From Oscillospiraceae bacterium (lineage in GTDB: Bacteria; Bacillota; Clostridia; Oscillospirales; Oscillospiraceae): DNA of 64,000 bases. Within the stretch, counting starts at the first letter, position 1. Each line of letters opens with the position of its first letter. The notes beneath the pieces are model-generated. The model was not told the DNA's origin, searched no databases, and saw only the letters and a list, made by a program, of their open reading frames with translations. The position numbers were made by a program, and so were the translations under genes. Shown piece after piece: positions 1 through 7,800 of this stretch. The stretch lies in assembly GCA_017405865.1 (NCBI GenBank), contig JAFQZN010000033.1:18661-82660 (forward strand), given 5' to 3'.

Positions 1-1
1 G

Positions 2-2242
2 GGCAAGGTGCTTTCCATCGTGCGCCATGAAAACTCCGATCACATGTGGGTCTGTCAGGTCGACGTCGGTACAGACGAGCCGGTGCAGATCGTCACCGGC
101 GCGCAGAACGTCCGCGAGGGCGATCTCGTCCCCGCCGCCCTGCATAATTCCCGCCTGGTCGGGGGCGTTCACATCACCAAGGGCAAGCTGCGCGGCGTGG
201 CGTCAAACGGCATGCTCTGCTCTCTCAAGGAGCTCGGTCTGACGCTCAACGACTTCCCCTACGCCATCGAGGACGGCATCTGGATACTGCAGGAGGACTG
301 CAAGCCCGGAGATAACATCAACAAGATCATCGGCAACGACGATACCGTCGTTGATTTTGAGATCACGAACAACCGCCCGGACTGCTACAGCATCATCGGC
401 CTTGCAAGAGAGGCGGCTGCCGCCTTTAACCTGCCCATGAAGCATCACGAGCCGGTCGTAAAGGGCGGCGCAGAAGGAAATCTTCTCGACCTTCTTGACG
501 TGGATGTTCCCGCAGACGACCTGTGCCGCCGCTACACGGCGCGCATGGTGCGCAACGTGAAGATCGCGCCGTCTCCGAAGTGGCTGCGCCAGCGGCTGCG
601 CGCCAACGGCGTGCGCCCGATCAACAACATCGTTGACATCACGAACTACGTCATGCTCGAATACGGTCAGCCGATGCATGCGTTCGACTACCGCTATATC
701 GGCTCCGGCAAGATCGTCGTGCGCAGAAGCGAGGAAGGCGAAACGCTGACCACGCTGGACGGTACGGTGCGCGCGCTGACGCCGGGCATGCTCGTCATTG
801 CCGACGGTGAAAAGCCGATCGGTCTTGCGGGCATCATGGGCGGCGAGAACAGCGAGATCGTCCCCGATACCGTCGACGTCGTGTTTGAGTCCGCAAACTT
901 CGACGGCACCTCCATCCGCCAGACGGCGCTTGCGCTCGGCATGCGCACGGAATCGTCCGGCAAGTTTGAAAAGAACATTGATCCCCTGCTGACTGTGCCT
1001 GCCGTCAACCGTGCCTGTGAGCTCGTTGAGCTTTTGGGCGCAGGCGAGGTCATGGACGGCATGATCGACATACTCAACGAGATCCCGCAGCCGCGCGATC
1101 TGGCCTTGGAGCCGGAGCGCATCAACGCCCTGCTTGGCACGGAGATTTCCGAAGAGGATATGGTCGATTACCTGCGCCGTCTGGAGATCCCCGTCGAGGG
1201 CAGAACGATCCACGTCCCCTCCTGGCGTCCCGACCTCGTGCAAACGGCGGACATTGCCGAGGAGGTCGGAAGACTCTTCGGCTATAACGAGATCCCGACG
1301 ACCGCCTTCAAGGGAATTGCCACCGAGGGCGGCTACACCGGCACGATGCAGCTGGAGAATACGGTCGGCGCTCTTTGCCGCAGCCTCGGCTACAGCGAGA
1401 TTTTGACCTATTCCTTCGTCTCTCCGTCCGTATTCGACATGATCCGTCTTCCTGCAGATTCCCCGCTCCGCAACACGCTGAAGATACAGAATCCGCTCGG
1501 CGAGGACGCCTCCATCATGCGTACGATCGCTCTACCGTCCATGCTTGCGATCCTTTCGCGCAACAACGCTTATCACAACAGCGCCTGCAAGCTCTATGAA
1601 ATGGCGAAGGTCTATCTGCCGAAGGAGGGGCAGCTTCTGCCCGACGAGCCGCGCCATCTTCTTCTCGGCACCTACGGCGAGGGCGAGGATTTCTTCAGCC
1701 TCAAGGGCGAGATCGAAGCGATCTTCGGGGGAATGAACGTCAAGGGAGCTGCATATACTGCCGTTAGGGACAACCCTTCCTACCATCCCGGCCGCTGTGC
1801 CGAGATCACCGTGAACGGCGTTCCGGTTGGCACGTTCGGTCAAGTGCATCCGCTGGTCGCGAAGAATTACGGCATCAGTGCGGAAATCTACGCCGCAGAG
1901 CTTGATTTTACGGCGTTGAGCGGCATGATCTCTCCTGCACCGACCTACGTTCCCCTGCCCAAATACCCGTCCGTCAGCCGCGATATTGCGGTGGTTGCCG
2001 ACGAGGCGCTGACCGTCGCCCAGCTCGAAGGCTGCATCGTGAAAGCGGGCGGCAAGCTGCTGCGTGAGGTCAAGCTGTTTGACGTCTACCGCGGCAAGGG
2101 AATTGAGGACGGCAAAAAGAGCCTTGCCTTCAATCTGACCCTCCGCGCAGACGACCGCACGCTGACCGACGCCGACTCCGACGGCGTGATTTCCGCCGTG
2201 CTGGCCGCGCTCGACGAGGCCTTCGGCGCAAAACTTCGCTAA
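2..2242 (+). CDS. pheT: Phenylalanine-tRNA ligase beta subunit, 5' end outside window
   Basis: Beta subunit of the heterotetrameric enzyme that charges tRNA-Phe in the cytoplasm. The frame is open from base 2, so the usual N-terminal stretch (about 45 residues) lies upstream of the window; the GTG at 8 is internal. Visible order: tRNA-binding fold (NSDHMWVCQVDVG to GMLCSLKELGL, first ~100 residues), B3/B4 editing module with NNIVDITNYVMLEYGQPMHA and GIMGGENSEI, B5 domain (~366-435), and a C-terminal FDX-ACB anticodon-binding domain beginning near PKYPSVSRDIAVV. pheS is expected just upstream. No terminator is seen before the next promoter. Confidence 0.97.
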   Translation, partial: GKVLSIVRHENSDHMWVCQVDVGTDEPVQIVTGAQNVREGDLVPAALHNSRLVGGVHITKGKLRGVASNGMLCSLKELGLTLNDFPYAIEDGIWILQEDCKPGDNINKIIGNDDTVVDFEITNNRPDCYSIIGLAREAAAAFNLPMKHHEPVVKGGAEGNLLDLLDVDVPADDLCRRYTARMVRNVKIAPSPKWLRQRLRANGVRPINNIVDITNYVMLEYGQPMHAFDYRYIGSGKIVVRRSEEGETLTTLDGTVRALTPGMLVIADGEKPIGLAGIMGGENSEIVPDTVDVVFESANFDGTSIRQTALALGMRTESSGKFEKNIDPLLTVPAVNRACELVELLGAGEVMDGMIDILNEIPQPRDLALEPERINALLGTEISEEDMVDYLRRLEIPVEGRTIHVPSWRPDLVQTADIAEEVGRLFGYNEIPTTAFKGIATEGGYTGTMQLENTVGALCRSLGYSEILTYSFVSPSVFDMIRLPADSPLRNTLKIQNPLGEDASIMRTIALPSMLAILSRNNAYHNSACKLYEMAKVYLPKEGQLLPDEPRHLLLGTYGEGEDFFSLKGEIEAIFGGMNVKGAAYTAVRDNPSYHPGRCAEITVNGVPVGTFGQVHPLVAKNYGISAEIYAAELDFTALSGMISPAPTYVPLPKYPSVSRDIAVVADEALTVAQLEGCIVKAGGKLLREVKLFDVYRGKGIEDGKKSLAFNLTLRADDRTLTDADSDGVISAVLAALDEAFGAKLR

Positions 2243-2279
2243 TTCACCGTTTTGTTACCAAAATGTTTCGGATTTTTGC

Positions 2280-2308
2280 TTTACATTATCGAAATAATGG
2301 AATATAAT
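2280..2308 (+). promoter_or_regulatory. Sigma-A promoter of ireB
   Basis: TTTACA (2280-2285), 17-nt spacer, TATAAT (2303-2308), about 30 nt before the ireB start. One mismatch to the consensus -35 and a perfect -10. Confidence 0.75.
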
Positions 2309-2337
2309 AATGAAACAAGTGAAAGGAGGCGTGCGGT

Positions 2338-2595
2338 ATGAATCCGTTAGATACGAACACCATTAAGCTACCCAACACTCCGGAGGACGGCACTGCAGGA
2401 ATGAGAGATATTCTTGCGCAGGTCTATAAATCTCTGACGGAAAAGGGTTACAATCCGATCAATCAGATCGTTGGATATATTCTTTCCGAGGATCCGACCT
2501 ATATCACCAACCACAATAACGCTCGCAGCCTCATCTGCAAGCTCGACCGCGACGAACTCCTGCAGGAGCTTGTCCGTCACTATCTGTTTCCTTAA
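2338..2595 (+). CDS. ireB: IreB family regulatory phosphoprotein (UPF0297/DUF965)
   Basis: 85-residue protein matching the IreB family, which in Enterococcus is phosphorylated by the PASTA kinase IreK and affects cephalosporin tolerance. The family core is plain in [21 protein letters not shown] followed by NHNNARSLI and a C-terminal helix. Two Thr residues near position 5-14 ([14 protein letters not shown]) sit where the family is phosphorylated. RBS AAAGGAGG lies 8 nt before ATG. In many Firmicutes ireB is followed by ruvX/yqgF; here it stands alone between its own promoter and a strong terminator. Confidence 0.9.
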   Translation: MNPLDTNTIKLPNTPEDGTAGMRDILAQVYKSLTEKGYNPINQIVGYILSEDPTYITNHNNARSLICKLDRDELLQELVRHYLFP

Positions 2596-2604
2596 ACAAC
2601 ATGC

Positions 2605-2645
2605 AACGGGGCTTTCGCATCAGCGAAAGCCCCGTTTCCGTTTCA
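2605..2645 (+). terminator. Terminator after ireB
   Basis: Perfect 14-bp stem (2605-2618 with 2623-2636), four-base loop, followed by a T-rich stretch. Confidence 0.85.
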
Positions 2646-2707
2646 TTCTCTCAACATCCTCGTCCCGGCGCCGGACCGGTCGTAATACTGTCTGTCAAGA
2701 ATAATAG

Positions 2708-2736
2708 TTGACATTTTCATCTCAATGTGTTACGAT
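2708..2736 (+). promoter_or_regulatory. Sigma-A promoter for 2765 gene and NlpC/P60 gene
   Basis: Perfect TTGACA (2708-2713), 17-nt spacer, TACGAT (2731-2736). Confidence 0.75.
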
Positions 2737-2764
2737 TTGGTTACATTTCATTTAGGAGGTTCCT

Positions 2765-3055
2765 ATGTCCGAAAATAAGGAAGTTCTGATGTATAAGGGT
2801 CATCCCCTGATGCGGAAGGACAATCTGATCTATTACGGCTCCATGGCCGATGAATACATCGTCATGCTGCAGGTACTTGAATCCACGAAAATGAACGATC
2901 TTGATTTGGCAACGAAGGTCGCCGTCCAGTTGCAGCTCACCGATCCGAACGCAAAGGCACGCGACCGCATCGTGAAAAAGACGGAAAAGAACGGCTTCTA
3001 CACGGCTTTGGATGTTGGCTGTGTATGGCTGGAGCGCGCATTGAACTCGAAATAA
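2765..3055 (+). CDS. Conserved hypothetical protein, 96 aa
   Basis: Not assigned to a named family. Soluble, mixed alpha/beta composition, no signal peptide or membrane segment. The N-terminal half (VLMYKGHPLMRKDNLIYYG) looks like a short beta-rich unit; the rest is likely helical and ends in a conserved-looking GCVWLERAL. RBS AGGAGG lies 6 nt before ATG behind a near-consensus promoter. It is 26 nt upstream of the NlpC/P60 gene with no terminator between, so the two are probably co-transcribed. Confidence 0.8.
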   Translation: MSENKEVLMYKGHPLMRKDNLIYYGSMADEYIVMLQVLESTKMNDLDLATKVAVQLQLTDPNAKARDRIVKKTEKNGFYTALDVGCVWLERALNSK

Positions 3056-3081
3056 ACGCTTGATGATTCCGGGAGAATGAA

Positions 3082-4005
3082 ATGAAACGCATTTTACAAA
3101 TTGCCTTCGTGCTTGCGGTCTGCTTGATTCTTCTGCCGCTGATGACGCAGAAGGCCTCTGCCAGCGAGCTGAAAACGGCGATCGGCACGGTCGAGTCAAA
3201 CGACGGCCTGCGCCTGCGCGAAAAGCCGGATAAGCTCTCCGCTACCATAACAATCGCGCAGGGCGGCGACACCGTGGTGATCCTCCGCAAGGTCGGCGAC
3301 TGGTATCTTGTCAACTATAATCTTTATATCGGCTACATGCATCAGAATTATCTGATCGTCAGCGAGCGTATGGACGTCGATCTCGGCGCGGGGGCCGTTG
3401 ACGCAGACCTTGTCAGTCTTCGCAGCGGTCCGGCAGACAGCAGTCCGCAGCTTTATCAGCTGGAGCGTGACGAGCAGGTACATATTCTCGGCTTTGCGAA
3501 CGGCTGGTACCGCGTCATGCAGGAGGAGACGATCGGCTACATTCGCAGCGACGAGATCGCCCTGCTGGAAAAGCCCGTCAACAACACGGACGGCGTTGCC
3601 TGGGTCGTGGATGAGAACGATCCGACCGCCTACAGTCCTGCCGGCGAACAGATCGCAGCTTGTGCAAGGCAGTATCTCGGCTGCGCCTACGTCTACGGCG
3701 GCGAATCCCCTTCCGGCTTTGACTGCTCCGGCTTCGTGCAGTACGTCTACGCGCAGCTCGGCTACAGCATCCACCGCACTGCGACGGCGCAGCTTGCCGA
3801 CGGCTACGACGTTCCCTACGACAGTCTTCTGCCCGGCGACATCATCTATTTTGGCTACGGCAGTACCGCATCGCACGTCGGCATCTACCTCGGCAACGGA
3901 GATTTCATCCACGCGCAGAGCTCTGCAACCGGCGTCGTTATCACCGCGCTTTCCGATCCGTGGTATGCCAGCCGCTTCCTTTGCGCGCACCGCATTGCAA
4001 GCTGA
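3082..4005 (+). CDS. Secreted SH3b-SH3b-NlpC/P60 cell-wall hydrolase
   Basis: Likely gamma-D-glutamyl-diamino acid endopeptidase cutting peptidoglycan stem peptides outside the cell. 307 residues: signal peptide (KR start, hydrophobic 5-20, ASA-S cleavage region near 28), two bacterial SH3 domains (~32-92 and ~105-162) expected to bind the wall, then an NlpC/P60 domain (~190-305). The catalytic Cys is Cys215 in GFDCSGF; the partner His is His265 in ASHVGIY, with His277 in FIHA as third polar residue. All three are present, so it should be active. The next genes are spore genes, but signal peptide and promoter fit vegetative wall turnover at least as well. Confidence 0.93.
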   Translation: MKRILQIAFVLAVCLILLPLMTQKASASELKTAIGTVESNDGLRLREKPDKLSATITIAQGGDTVVILRKVGDWYLVNYNLYIGYMHQNYLIVSERMDVDLGAGAVDADLVSLRSGPADSSPQLYQLERDEQVHILGFANGWYRVMQEETIGYIRSDEIALLEKPVNNTDGVAWVVDENDPTAYSPAGEQIAACARQYLGCAYVYGGESPSGFDCSGFVQYVYAQLGYSIHRTATAQLADGYDVPYDSLLPGDIIYFGYGSTASHVGIYLGNGDFIHAQSSATGVVITALSDPWYASRFLCAHRIAS

Positions 4006-4010
4006 ATGTT

Positions 4011-4047
4011 AAAAAATACCGTGCTGTAAAGCGCGGTATTTTTTTGC
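4011..4047 (+). terminator. Terminator after NlpC/P60 gene
   Basis: A-rich left arm with ATACCG pairs with CGGTAT followed by seven Ts; lies 6 nt after the stop codon. Confidence 0.85.
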
Positions 4048-4063
4048 GCTTCTGCACATAATA
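4036..4063 (+). promoter_or_regulatory. Possible sigma-G/F promoter of spoVAD
   Basis: CATAATA (4057-4063) matches the forespore -10 pattern CATnHTA; GTATT (4036-4040) sits 16 nt upstream as a near -35. It overlaps the preceding terminator. spoVA operons are known to be forespore (sigma-G) genes; the call here rests on motif fit only. Confidence 0.35.
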
Positions 4064-4090
4064 GGAGCAGAAATATCATGGAGGCAGTCT

Positions 4091-5110
4091 ATGGAATCAG
4101 CACATCGCGGCAAACAGAGCTTCGTTTTCAGACAGACGCCCGCCATTCTCTCCTTTTCATCCGTCGCAGGGAAAAAGGAAGCGGACGGTCCGCTCGGAAC
4201 CTCCTTTGACAAAACCGCAAAGGATACGACATTCGGTCAGAAAACATGGGAAAAAGCGGAAACACAGATGCAGCGGACCGTCATGGAGCTTGCCTTGCAC
4301 AAGGCGTCGCTGCGGGAGGATCAGCTCGACGCCGCCTTTGTCGGGGATCTGCTCAATCAGTGCGTCGGCTCCAGCTTTTGCATGCGAGACAGGGACATTC
4401 CCACCTTCGGGCTGTACGGCGCCTGCTCGACGATGGCGGAGAGCCTGATGCTGGCGGCGATGAGCGTCAACGCAGGCTATTGCCGCAGCGCGCTCGCGCT
4501 GACCTCCTCGCATTTTGCATCTTCGGAGCGGCAGTACCGCTTTCCGCTCGCCTACGGCGGACAGCGCACGCCGACTGCACAGTGGACAGTGACAGGCGCA
4601 GGCGCTGCAGTTGTCGGACAAACAGGCGACGGTCCCTTTCTTCTGAACGCGACCGTCGGCTCGATCATCGACGCGGGGATCAAGGACGCGGCGAACATGG
4701 GCGCTGCCATGGCGCCAGCGGCTTACGAGACGATCCGCGCGCATTTTGACGATCTCGGCACGTCGCCGGAGGACTACGATCTGATCGTCACGGGCGACCT
4801 CGGGAAGCTCGGTTATCAGCTCGTATGCGACCTCTTTGCGCGCGACGGCGTCCAGATAGAGGAGCGTTATCGGGACTGCGGCGTGATGATCTTCGACTGC
4901 AAGCGGCAGGACGTGCATTGCGGCGGCAGCGGATGCGGCTGCAGCGCGAGCGTGCTGTGCGGTCATCTTCTCGGAAAGATGCGTCAGCGCGAGATCAGCA
5001 AGCTGCTCTTCTGCGGCACGGGCGCGCTGCTGTCTCCCCTGACCACGCAGCAGGGCGAATCCATTCCCGCCGTTTGCCACGCGGTCACGATCTGCACGGA
5101 AAGGAGCTGA
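4091..5110 (+). CDS. spoVAD: Stage V sporulation protein AD
   Basis: SpoVAD is a thiolase-fold protein that binds dipicolinic acid and takes part in its uptake into the developing spore and release at germination. 339 residues, usual length. Family signatures: GPLGTSFD, FGLYGACSTMAESL with the thiolase-like Cys, and SGCGCSASVL near the C-terminus. Followed after 4 nt by spoVAE, so they form a tight unit. The usual upstream partner spoVAC is not here; the preceding gene is an unrelated NlpC/P60 protein behind a terminator. RBS GGAGG lies 6 nt before the chosen ATG. Confidence 0.96.
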   Translation: MESAHRGKQSFVFRQTPAILSFSSVAGKKEADGPLGTSFDKTAKDTTFGQKTWEKAETQMQRTVMELALHKASLREDQLDAAFVGDLLNQCVGSSFCMRDRDIPTFGLYGACSTMAESLMLAAMSVNAGYCRSALALTSSHFASSERQYRFPLAYGGQRTPTAQWTVTGAGAAVVGQTGDGPFLLNATVGSIIDAGIKDAANMGAAMAPAAYETIRAHFDDLGTSPEDYDLIVTGDLGKLGYQLVCDLFARDGVQIEERYRDCGVMIFDCKRQDVHCGGSGCGCSASVLCGHLLGKMRQREISKLLFCGTGALLSPLTTQQGESIPAVCHAVTICTERS

Positions 5111-5114
5111 CGAG

Positions 5115-5468
5115 ATGGAATACGTTTGGGCATTTGTGGTCGGCGGCGCTCTGTGCGTCATCGGCCAGATCTTAATTGATAAAACGAAGCTGACGCCTGC
5201 AAGAATCCTCGTTTCCTACGTCGTCAGCGGCGTCTTTCTCGGCGCGATCGGGCTGTATCCGAAGCTCGTGGATTTTGCCGGTGCAGGCGCAACCGTTCCC
5301 TTGACCGGCTTCGGCAACACGCTTGCAAAGGGCGTCCGGGAGGCCGTAGCGCGTGATGGCTTTCTCGGGATTTTTACGGGCGGGCTCACGGCGGCAGCCG
5401 CCGGGATATGTGCCGCCGTGCTGTTCGGTCTGCTCGCGGGGCTGATTTTCAAGCCGAAGGATAAATGA
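5115..5468 (+). CDS. spoVAE: Stage V sporulation protein AE
   Basis: Small integral membrane protein of the SpoVA dipicolinate channel in the spore inner membrane. 117 residues with three to four hydrophobic segments (about 4-20, 32-47, 85-110) and the family's short loop GLYPKLVDFAGAGATVPLTG. Starts 4 nt after the spoVAD stop. Typical SpoVAEb length. Spore-specific expression is inferred from the family. Confidence 0.95.
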   Translation: MEYVWAFVVGGALCVIGQILIDKTKLTPARILVSYVVSGVFLGAIGLYPKLVDFAGAGATVPLTGFGNTLAKGVREAVARDGFLGIFTGGLTAAAAGICAAVLFGLLAGLIFKPKDK

Positions 5469-5530
5469 CGCGCCGGTGGGTACACTAATGACGCGGAGTC
5501 ATCCGTAATTCAGTAAAGGAGATAAGCAGA

Positions 5531-5668
5531 ATGGAAAACCGTAATCAGAATCAGAACAAGAAGCAGAACAGCAATCAGAACCAGAACAACAGCCAGAACC
5601 AGAACAGCAACCAGAACCAGAACCAGAACAACAGTCAGAATCAGAACAGCAATCAGAACCGCAGATAA
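5531..5668 (+). CDS. Asn/Gln-only low-complexity mini-protein, 45 aa
   Basis: Starts MENRNQNQNKKQ and continues almost entirely as alternating Asn and Gln with a few Ser, ending NQNRR. By count nearly nine in ten residues are N, Q or S, and there is no aromatic or aliphatic residue after Met1. The DNA is a CAGAAC-type hexamer repeat. It is judged real because AAAGGAG stands at the proper distance before ATG, the frame ends cleanly, and a hairpin follows. It lies between spoVAE and other spore genes; small N/Q-rich proteins are known among spore proteins (gamma-type SASPs are Gln/Asn-rich), so a spore role is inferred. No domain can be assigned. Confidence 0.7.
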   Translation: MENRNQNQNKKQNSNQNQNNSQNQNSNQNQNQNNSQNQNSNQNRR

Positions 5669-5677
5669 AAAGCCAAT

Positions 5678-5709
5678 GCAGAGCCGTTGCAGTTTTGTGA
5701 CGGCTCTGC
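5678..5709 (+). terminator. Hairpin after the Asn/Gln mini-gene
   Basis: Perfect 10-bp GC-rich stem (5678-5687 with 5700-5709) around a 12-nt loop. It lacks a clear T tract, so it may be a weak terminator or an RNA-stabilising hairpin. Confidence 0.45.
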
Positions 5710-5766
5710 GCATATTCTCGAATATTTCTTGCCGATCGCGGCAACCCTATACGTGAGGTGATTTGG

Positions 5767-6198
5767 ATGAGCAATGAAGTACCGATGCTGAACTCCATAC
5801 GGAAGACGACGCAGATGGGCTGCTACGGGATCAAGGCGGTCATGAACGAGACGGTAAACCGCAGCTTCCGCGCTGCCCTGCGGCAGCAGTACGAGGAGTA
5901 CGCAAAAATCTATGAGGAGGCGGATCAGCTGCTGCAGGATCGCTGCGGCAAGCCGAAGGACGTCACGCCGATCGCGCGTTACGGCTCCGCGCTGTCCTCG
6001 AAGCTCCGTGTGCGCGCTTCCGTCGATCCGACCGCGAAGATCGCGGAGCTGATGCTGCAGGGCAACACCAGAGGCATGATCAAAAGCATGCACAATATCC
6101 GGACCATGGGCGCGATGGAGCCGAAGGTCTCCGGTCTTTCCAAGCGTCTGCTGCAGACGGAACAGGACAATATCAATCAAATGAAGCAATACCTCTAA
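5767..6198 (+). CDS. Helical, ferritin-like-fold conserved hypothetical protein
   Basis: 143 residues, no signal or membrane segment. It reads as a four-helix bundle: MLNSIRKTTQMGCYGIKAVMNE, FRAALRQQYEEYAKIYEEAD, TAKIAELMLQGNTRGMIKSMHN and a C-terminal helix ending MKQYL. The pattern resembles clostridial DUF2383/ferritin-like proteins, but I cannot confirm a metal site. The ATG at 5767 is preferred over the GTG at 5758, which lies inside the Shine-Dalgarno (AGGTG). Sits among spore genes and is closed by its own terminator. Function unknown; a spore-linked role is inferred from position only. Confidence 0.85.
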   Translation: MSNEVPMLNSIRKTTQMGCYGIKAVMNETVNRSFRAALRQQYEEYAKIYEEADQLLQDRCGKPKDVTPIARYGSALSSKLRVRASVDPTAKIAELMLQGNTRGMIKSMHNIRTMGAMEPKVSGLSKRLLQTEQDNINQMKQYL

Positions 6199-6224
6199 AA
6201 GGGTGCCACTGCGCACCCTTTTCC
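6197..6224 (+). terminator. Terminator overlapping the stop of the 5767 gene
   Basis: AAAAGGGTGC (6197-6206) pairs perfectly with GCACCCTTTT (6213-6222) around a 6-nt loop; the left arm starts inside the TAA stop codon. Confidence 0.85.
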
Positions 6225-6259
6225 TATGCGCTGCATAGAATATTGTGAGGAGGTGCTAT

Positions 6260-6646
6260 ATGACCGGAATCGGATATTTGACTGTTCGTATCTCTACATC
6301 CGATGCGGAGCTTCCGATTGAGGACGCTACCGTGACCGTCACGCAGAACGTGCAGGGCGGCGTCAAGCTGCTCGCCGCGCGGATCACCGACAGAAGCGGC
6401 GTCGTGCCGAACATCGCAATCGTCACGCCGGCATTGAACGAAAGCCTTTCTCCCGGCGGCCCTGTACCCTACGCCGTCGTGGACGTCACGGTGGACCGTC
6501 CCGGCTATGACCGCGCACTGATTGAGAACGTCCAGCTCTTTCCCGGGATCCAATCGCAGCAGGATATAACGCTCGTCCCGCAGAGCAGAACGCCGGAGGC
6601 ATTCAACATGACCGACGTCGTGGACATCACGGCGCAGGATCTGTAG
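6260..6646 (+). CDS. SleC N-terminal pro-region-like protein (separate gene)
   Basis: 128 residues, a predicted beta-sandwich resembling the carboxypeptidase-regulatory-like fold: GYLTVRISTSDAELPIEDA, then ITDRSGVV, VDVTVDRPGYDRALIENVQ and QDITLVP. This order resembles the N-terminal pre/pro part of clostridial cortex-lytic SleC, which precedes the SpoIID-like catalytic domain. Here it is its own gene, ending 2 nt before the catalytic gene and in a different frame. The ATG at 6260 follows GAGGAGG at the right distance; the upstream GTG is inside that RBS. It may act as a detached chaperone or inhibitor of the next protein. Confidence 0.75.
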   Translation: MTGIGYLTVRISTSDAELPIEDATVTVTQNVQGGVKLLAARITDRSGVVPNIAIVTPALNESLSPGGPVPYAVVDVTVDRPGYDRALIENVQLFPGIQSQQDITLVPQSRTPEAFNMTDVVDITAQDL

Positions 6647-6648
6647 TC

Positions 6649-7788
6649 ATGGTGAGCATCATTCCCTACATACCGAGAACCATCACCGTGCATCTCGGCC
6701 CGCCGGATTCCTACGCCGCAAACGTCGAAGTCTCCTTCAGCGATTACGTAAAGAACGTCGCCTCCAGTGAGGTCTACCCCACCTGGGATGAAAGCGCGCT
6801 GCGGGCGAATATTCTCGCGATCACGTCGTTTGCGCTGAATCGGTTCTATACCGAATTCTACCGCAGCCGGGGCTATAATTTCGACATCACGTCCGACACG
6901 ACGATCGATCAGAAATTCATCTACGGCAGAAACTTCTTCGACACGATCACCGAGCTTGCAGACAGTCTCTATACCAGCTACATCCGGCGCATCGGCTTTA
7001 TTGAACCGCTGGCGGCGAAGTTCTGCAACGGTACGAGCGTGACCTGTGCGGGCTTGAGCCAGTGGGGTTCGCAGGAGCTTGCGCAGCAGGGGCTGAACTC
7101 CATTCAGATCCTGCGCAATTACTACGGCAACAACATTGAGATCGTCAGCAACGCGCCGGTGCGCGGCTATACGCCCTCCTATCCCGGCACACCCCTGCGC
7201 TTGGGTTCACGCGGGCCGAAGGTCCTGCAGGCGCAGATCATCCTCAACCGGATCGGTAAAAATTATCCGGCGCTCCCGCCGATCTTTCCGGAGGACGGGA
7301 TTTTTGGGCGGCAGACGGAGGCCGCAGTGCTTGCCCTGCAGCAGATCTTCAATCTGACGCCGGACGGGATCATCGGCAGAGCGACATGGAATCAGATGGA
7401 GCAGCTCTATGTTGCCGTCAACCGGCTCAATGAGTTGGATTCGCTGGGGCAGACCTATATCTCTCTGGACTGGCAGCCGCCGAACAGTCTGCAGCAGGGC
7501 AGCCGGGGTCAGCAGGTGCGGCAGCTGCAATACATGCTGCAGGTGCTTGCAGACTATCTGCCAACCGTTCCGAGAATCGAGATCGACGGCATTTTCGGAC
7601 CGCGGACGCAGGCGGCGGTGATGGCCTATCAGGTTTTTGCGGATCTGACGCCTGACGGCATTGCGGGACCTGTAACGTGGAACTCCATGCGAAACCGCGT
7701 TTCCGGAATCCTCGGCACAACAGAAGCGTCTTTTCTGCAGTATCCGGGTCGTCCGCTGCGGCTGAATGACCGCGACAATAATATTTGA
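6649..7788 (+). CDS. Spore cortex-lytic SleC-like protein, SpoIID domain plus two peptidoglycan-binding domains
   Basis: 379 residues. Residues ~28-150 form a SpoIID/LytB-type lytic transglycosylase domain: NVASSEVYPTWDESALRAN carries the expected catalytic Glu (Glu41), and SQWGSQELAQQGLNSIQILR matches the SpoIID signature. Two PG_binding_1 repeats follow (~175-250, LRLGSRGPKVLQAQ to GIIGRATWNQM; ~285-355, LQQGSRGQQVRQLQ to GIAGPVTWNSM). This is the layout of clostridial SleC, which degrades spore cortex during germination, but without the N-terminal pro-region, which lies in the preceding gene. Only a weak CAGGA precedes the ATG, so translation is probably coupled to that gene. Confidence 0.87.
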   Translation: MVSIIPYIPRTITVHLGPPDSYAANVEVSFSDYVKNVASSEVYPTWDESALRANILAITSFALNRFYTEFYRSRGYNFDITSDTTIDQKFIYGRNFFDTITELADSLYTSYIRRIGFIEPLAAKFCNGTSVTCAGLSQWGSQELAQQGLNSIQILRNYYGNNIEIVSNAPVRGYTPSYPGTPLRLGSRGPKVLQAQIILNRIGKNYPALPPIFPEDGIFGRQTEAAVLALQQIFNLTPDGIIGRATWNQMEQLYVAVNRLNELDSLGQTYISLDWQPPNSLQQGSRGQQVRQLQYMLQVLADYLPTVPRIEIDGIFGPRTQAAVMAYQVFADLTPDGIAGPVTWNSMRNRVSGILGTTEASFLQYPGRPLRLNDRDNNI

Positions 7789-7800
7789 CAGGAGGCTGCT

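Noticed and set aside
203-1243. Long minus-strand frame opposite pheT
   Set aside because: GC-rich third positions keep antisense frames open; translation is low-complexity and no RBS is present. Similar antisense frames over ygfK (20664-23627), glnA (15840-17525) and cysS (40393-41775) are rejected for the same reason.
5510-5798. Minus-strand frames over the N/Q gene (Leu/Val-rich or Cys/Ser-rich)
   Set aside because: They are the reverse translation of the CAGAAC repeat. The plus frame has the RBS and clean stop.
6640-6655. Treating the sleC split as a pseudogene
   Set aside because: Both halves start with plausible signals, have full domains, and are adjacent with a coupled start; a sequencing indel cannot be excluded, so it is listed as a finding.
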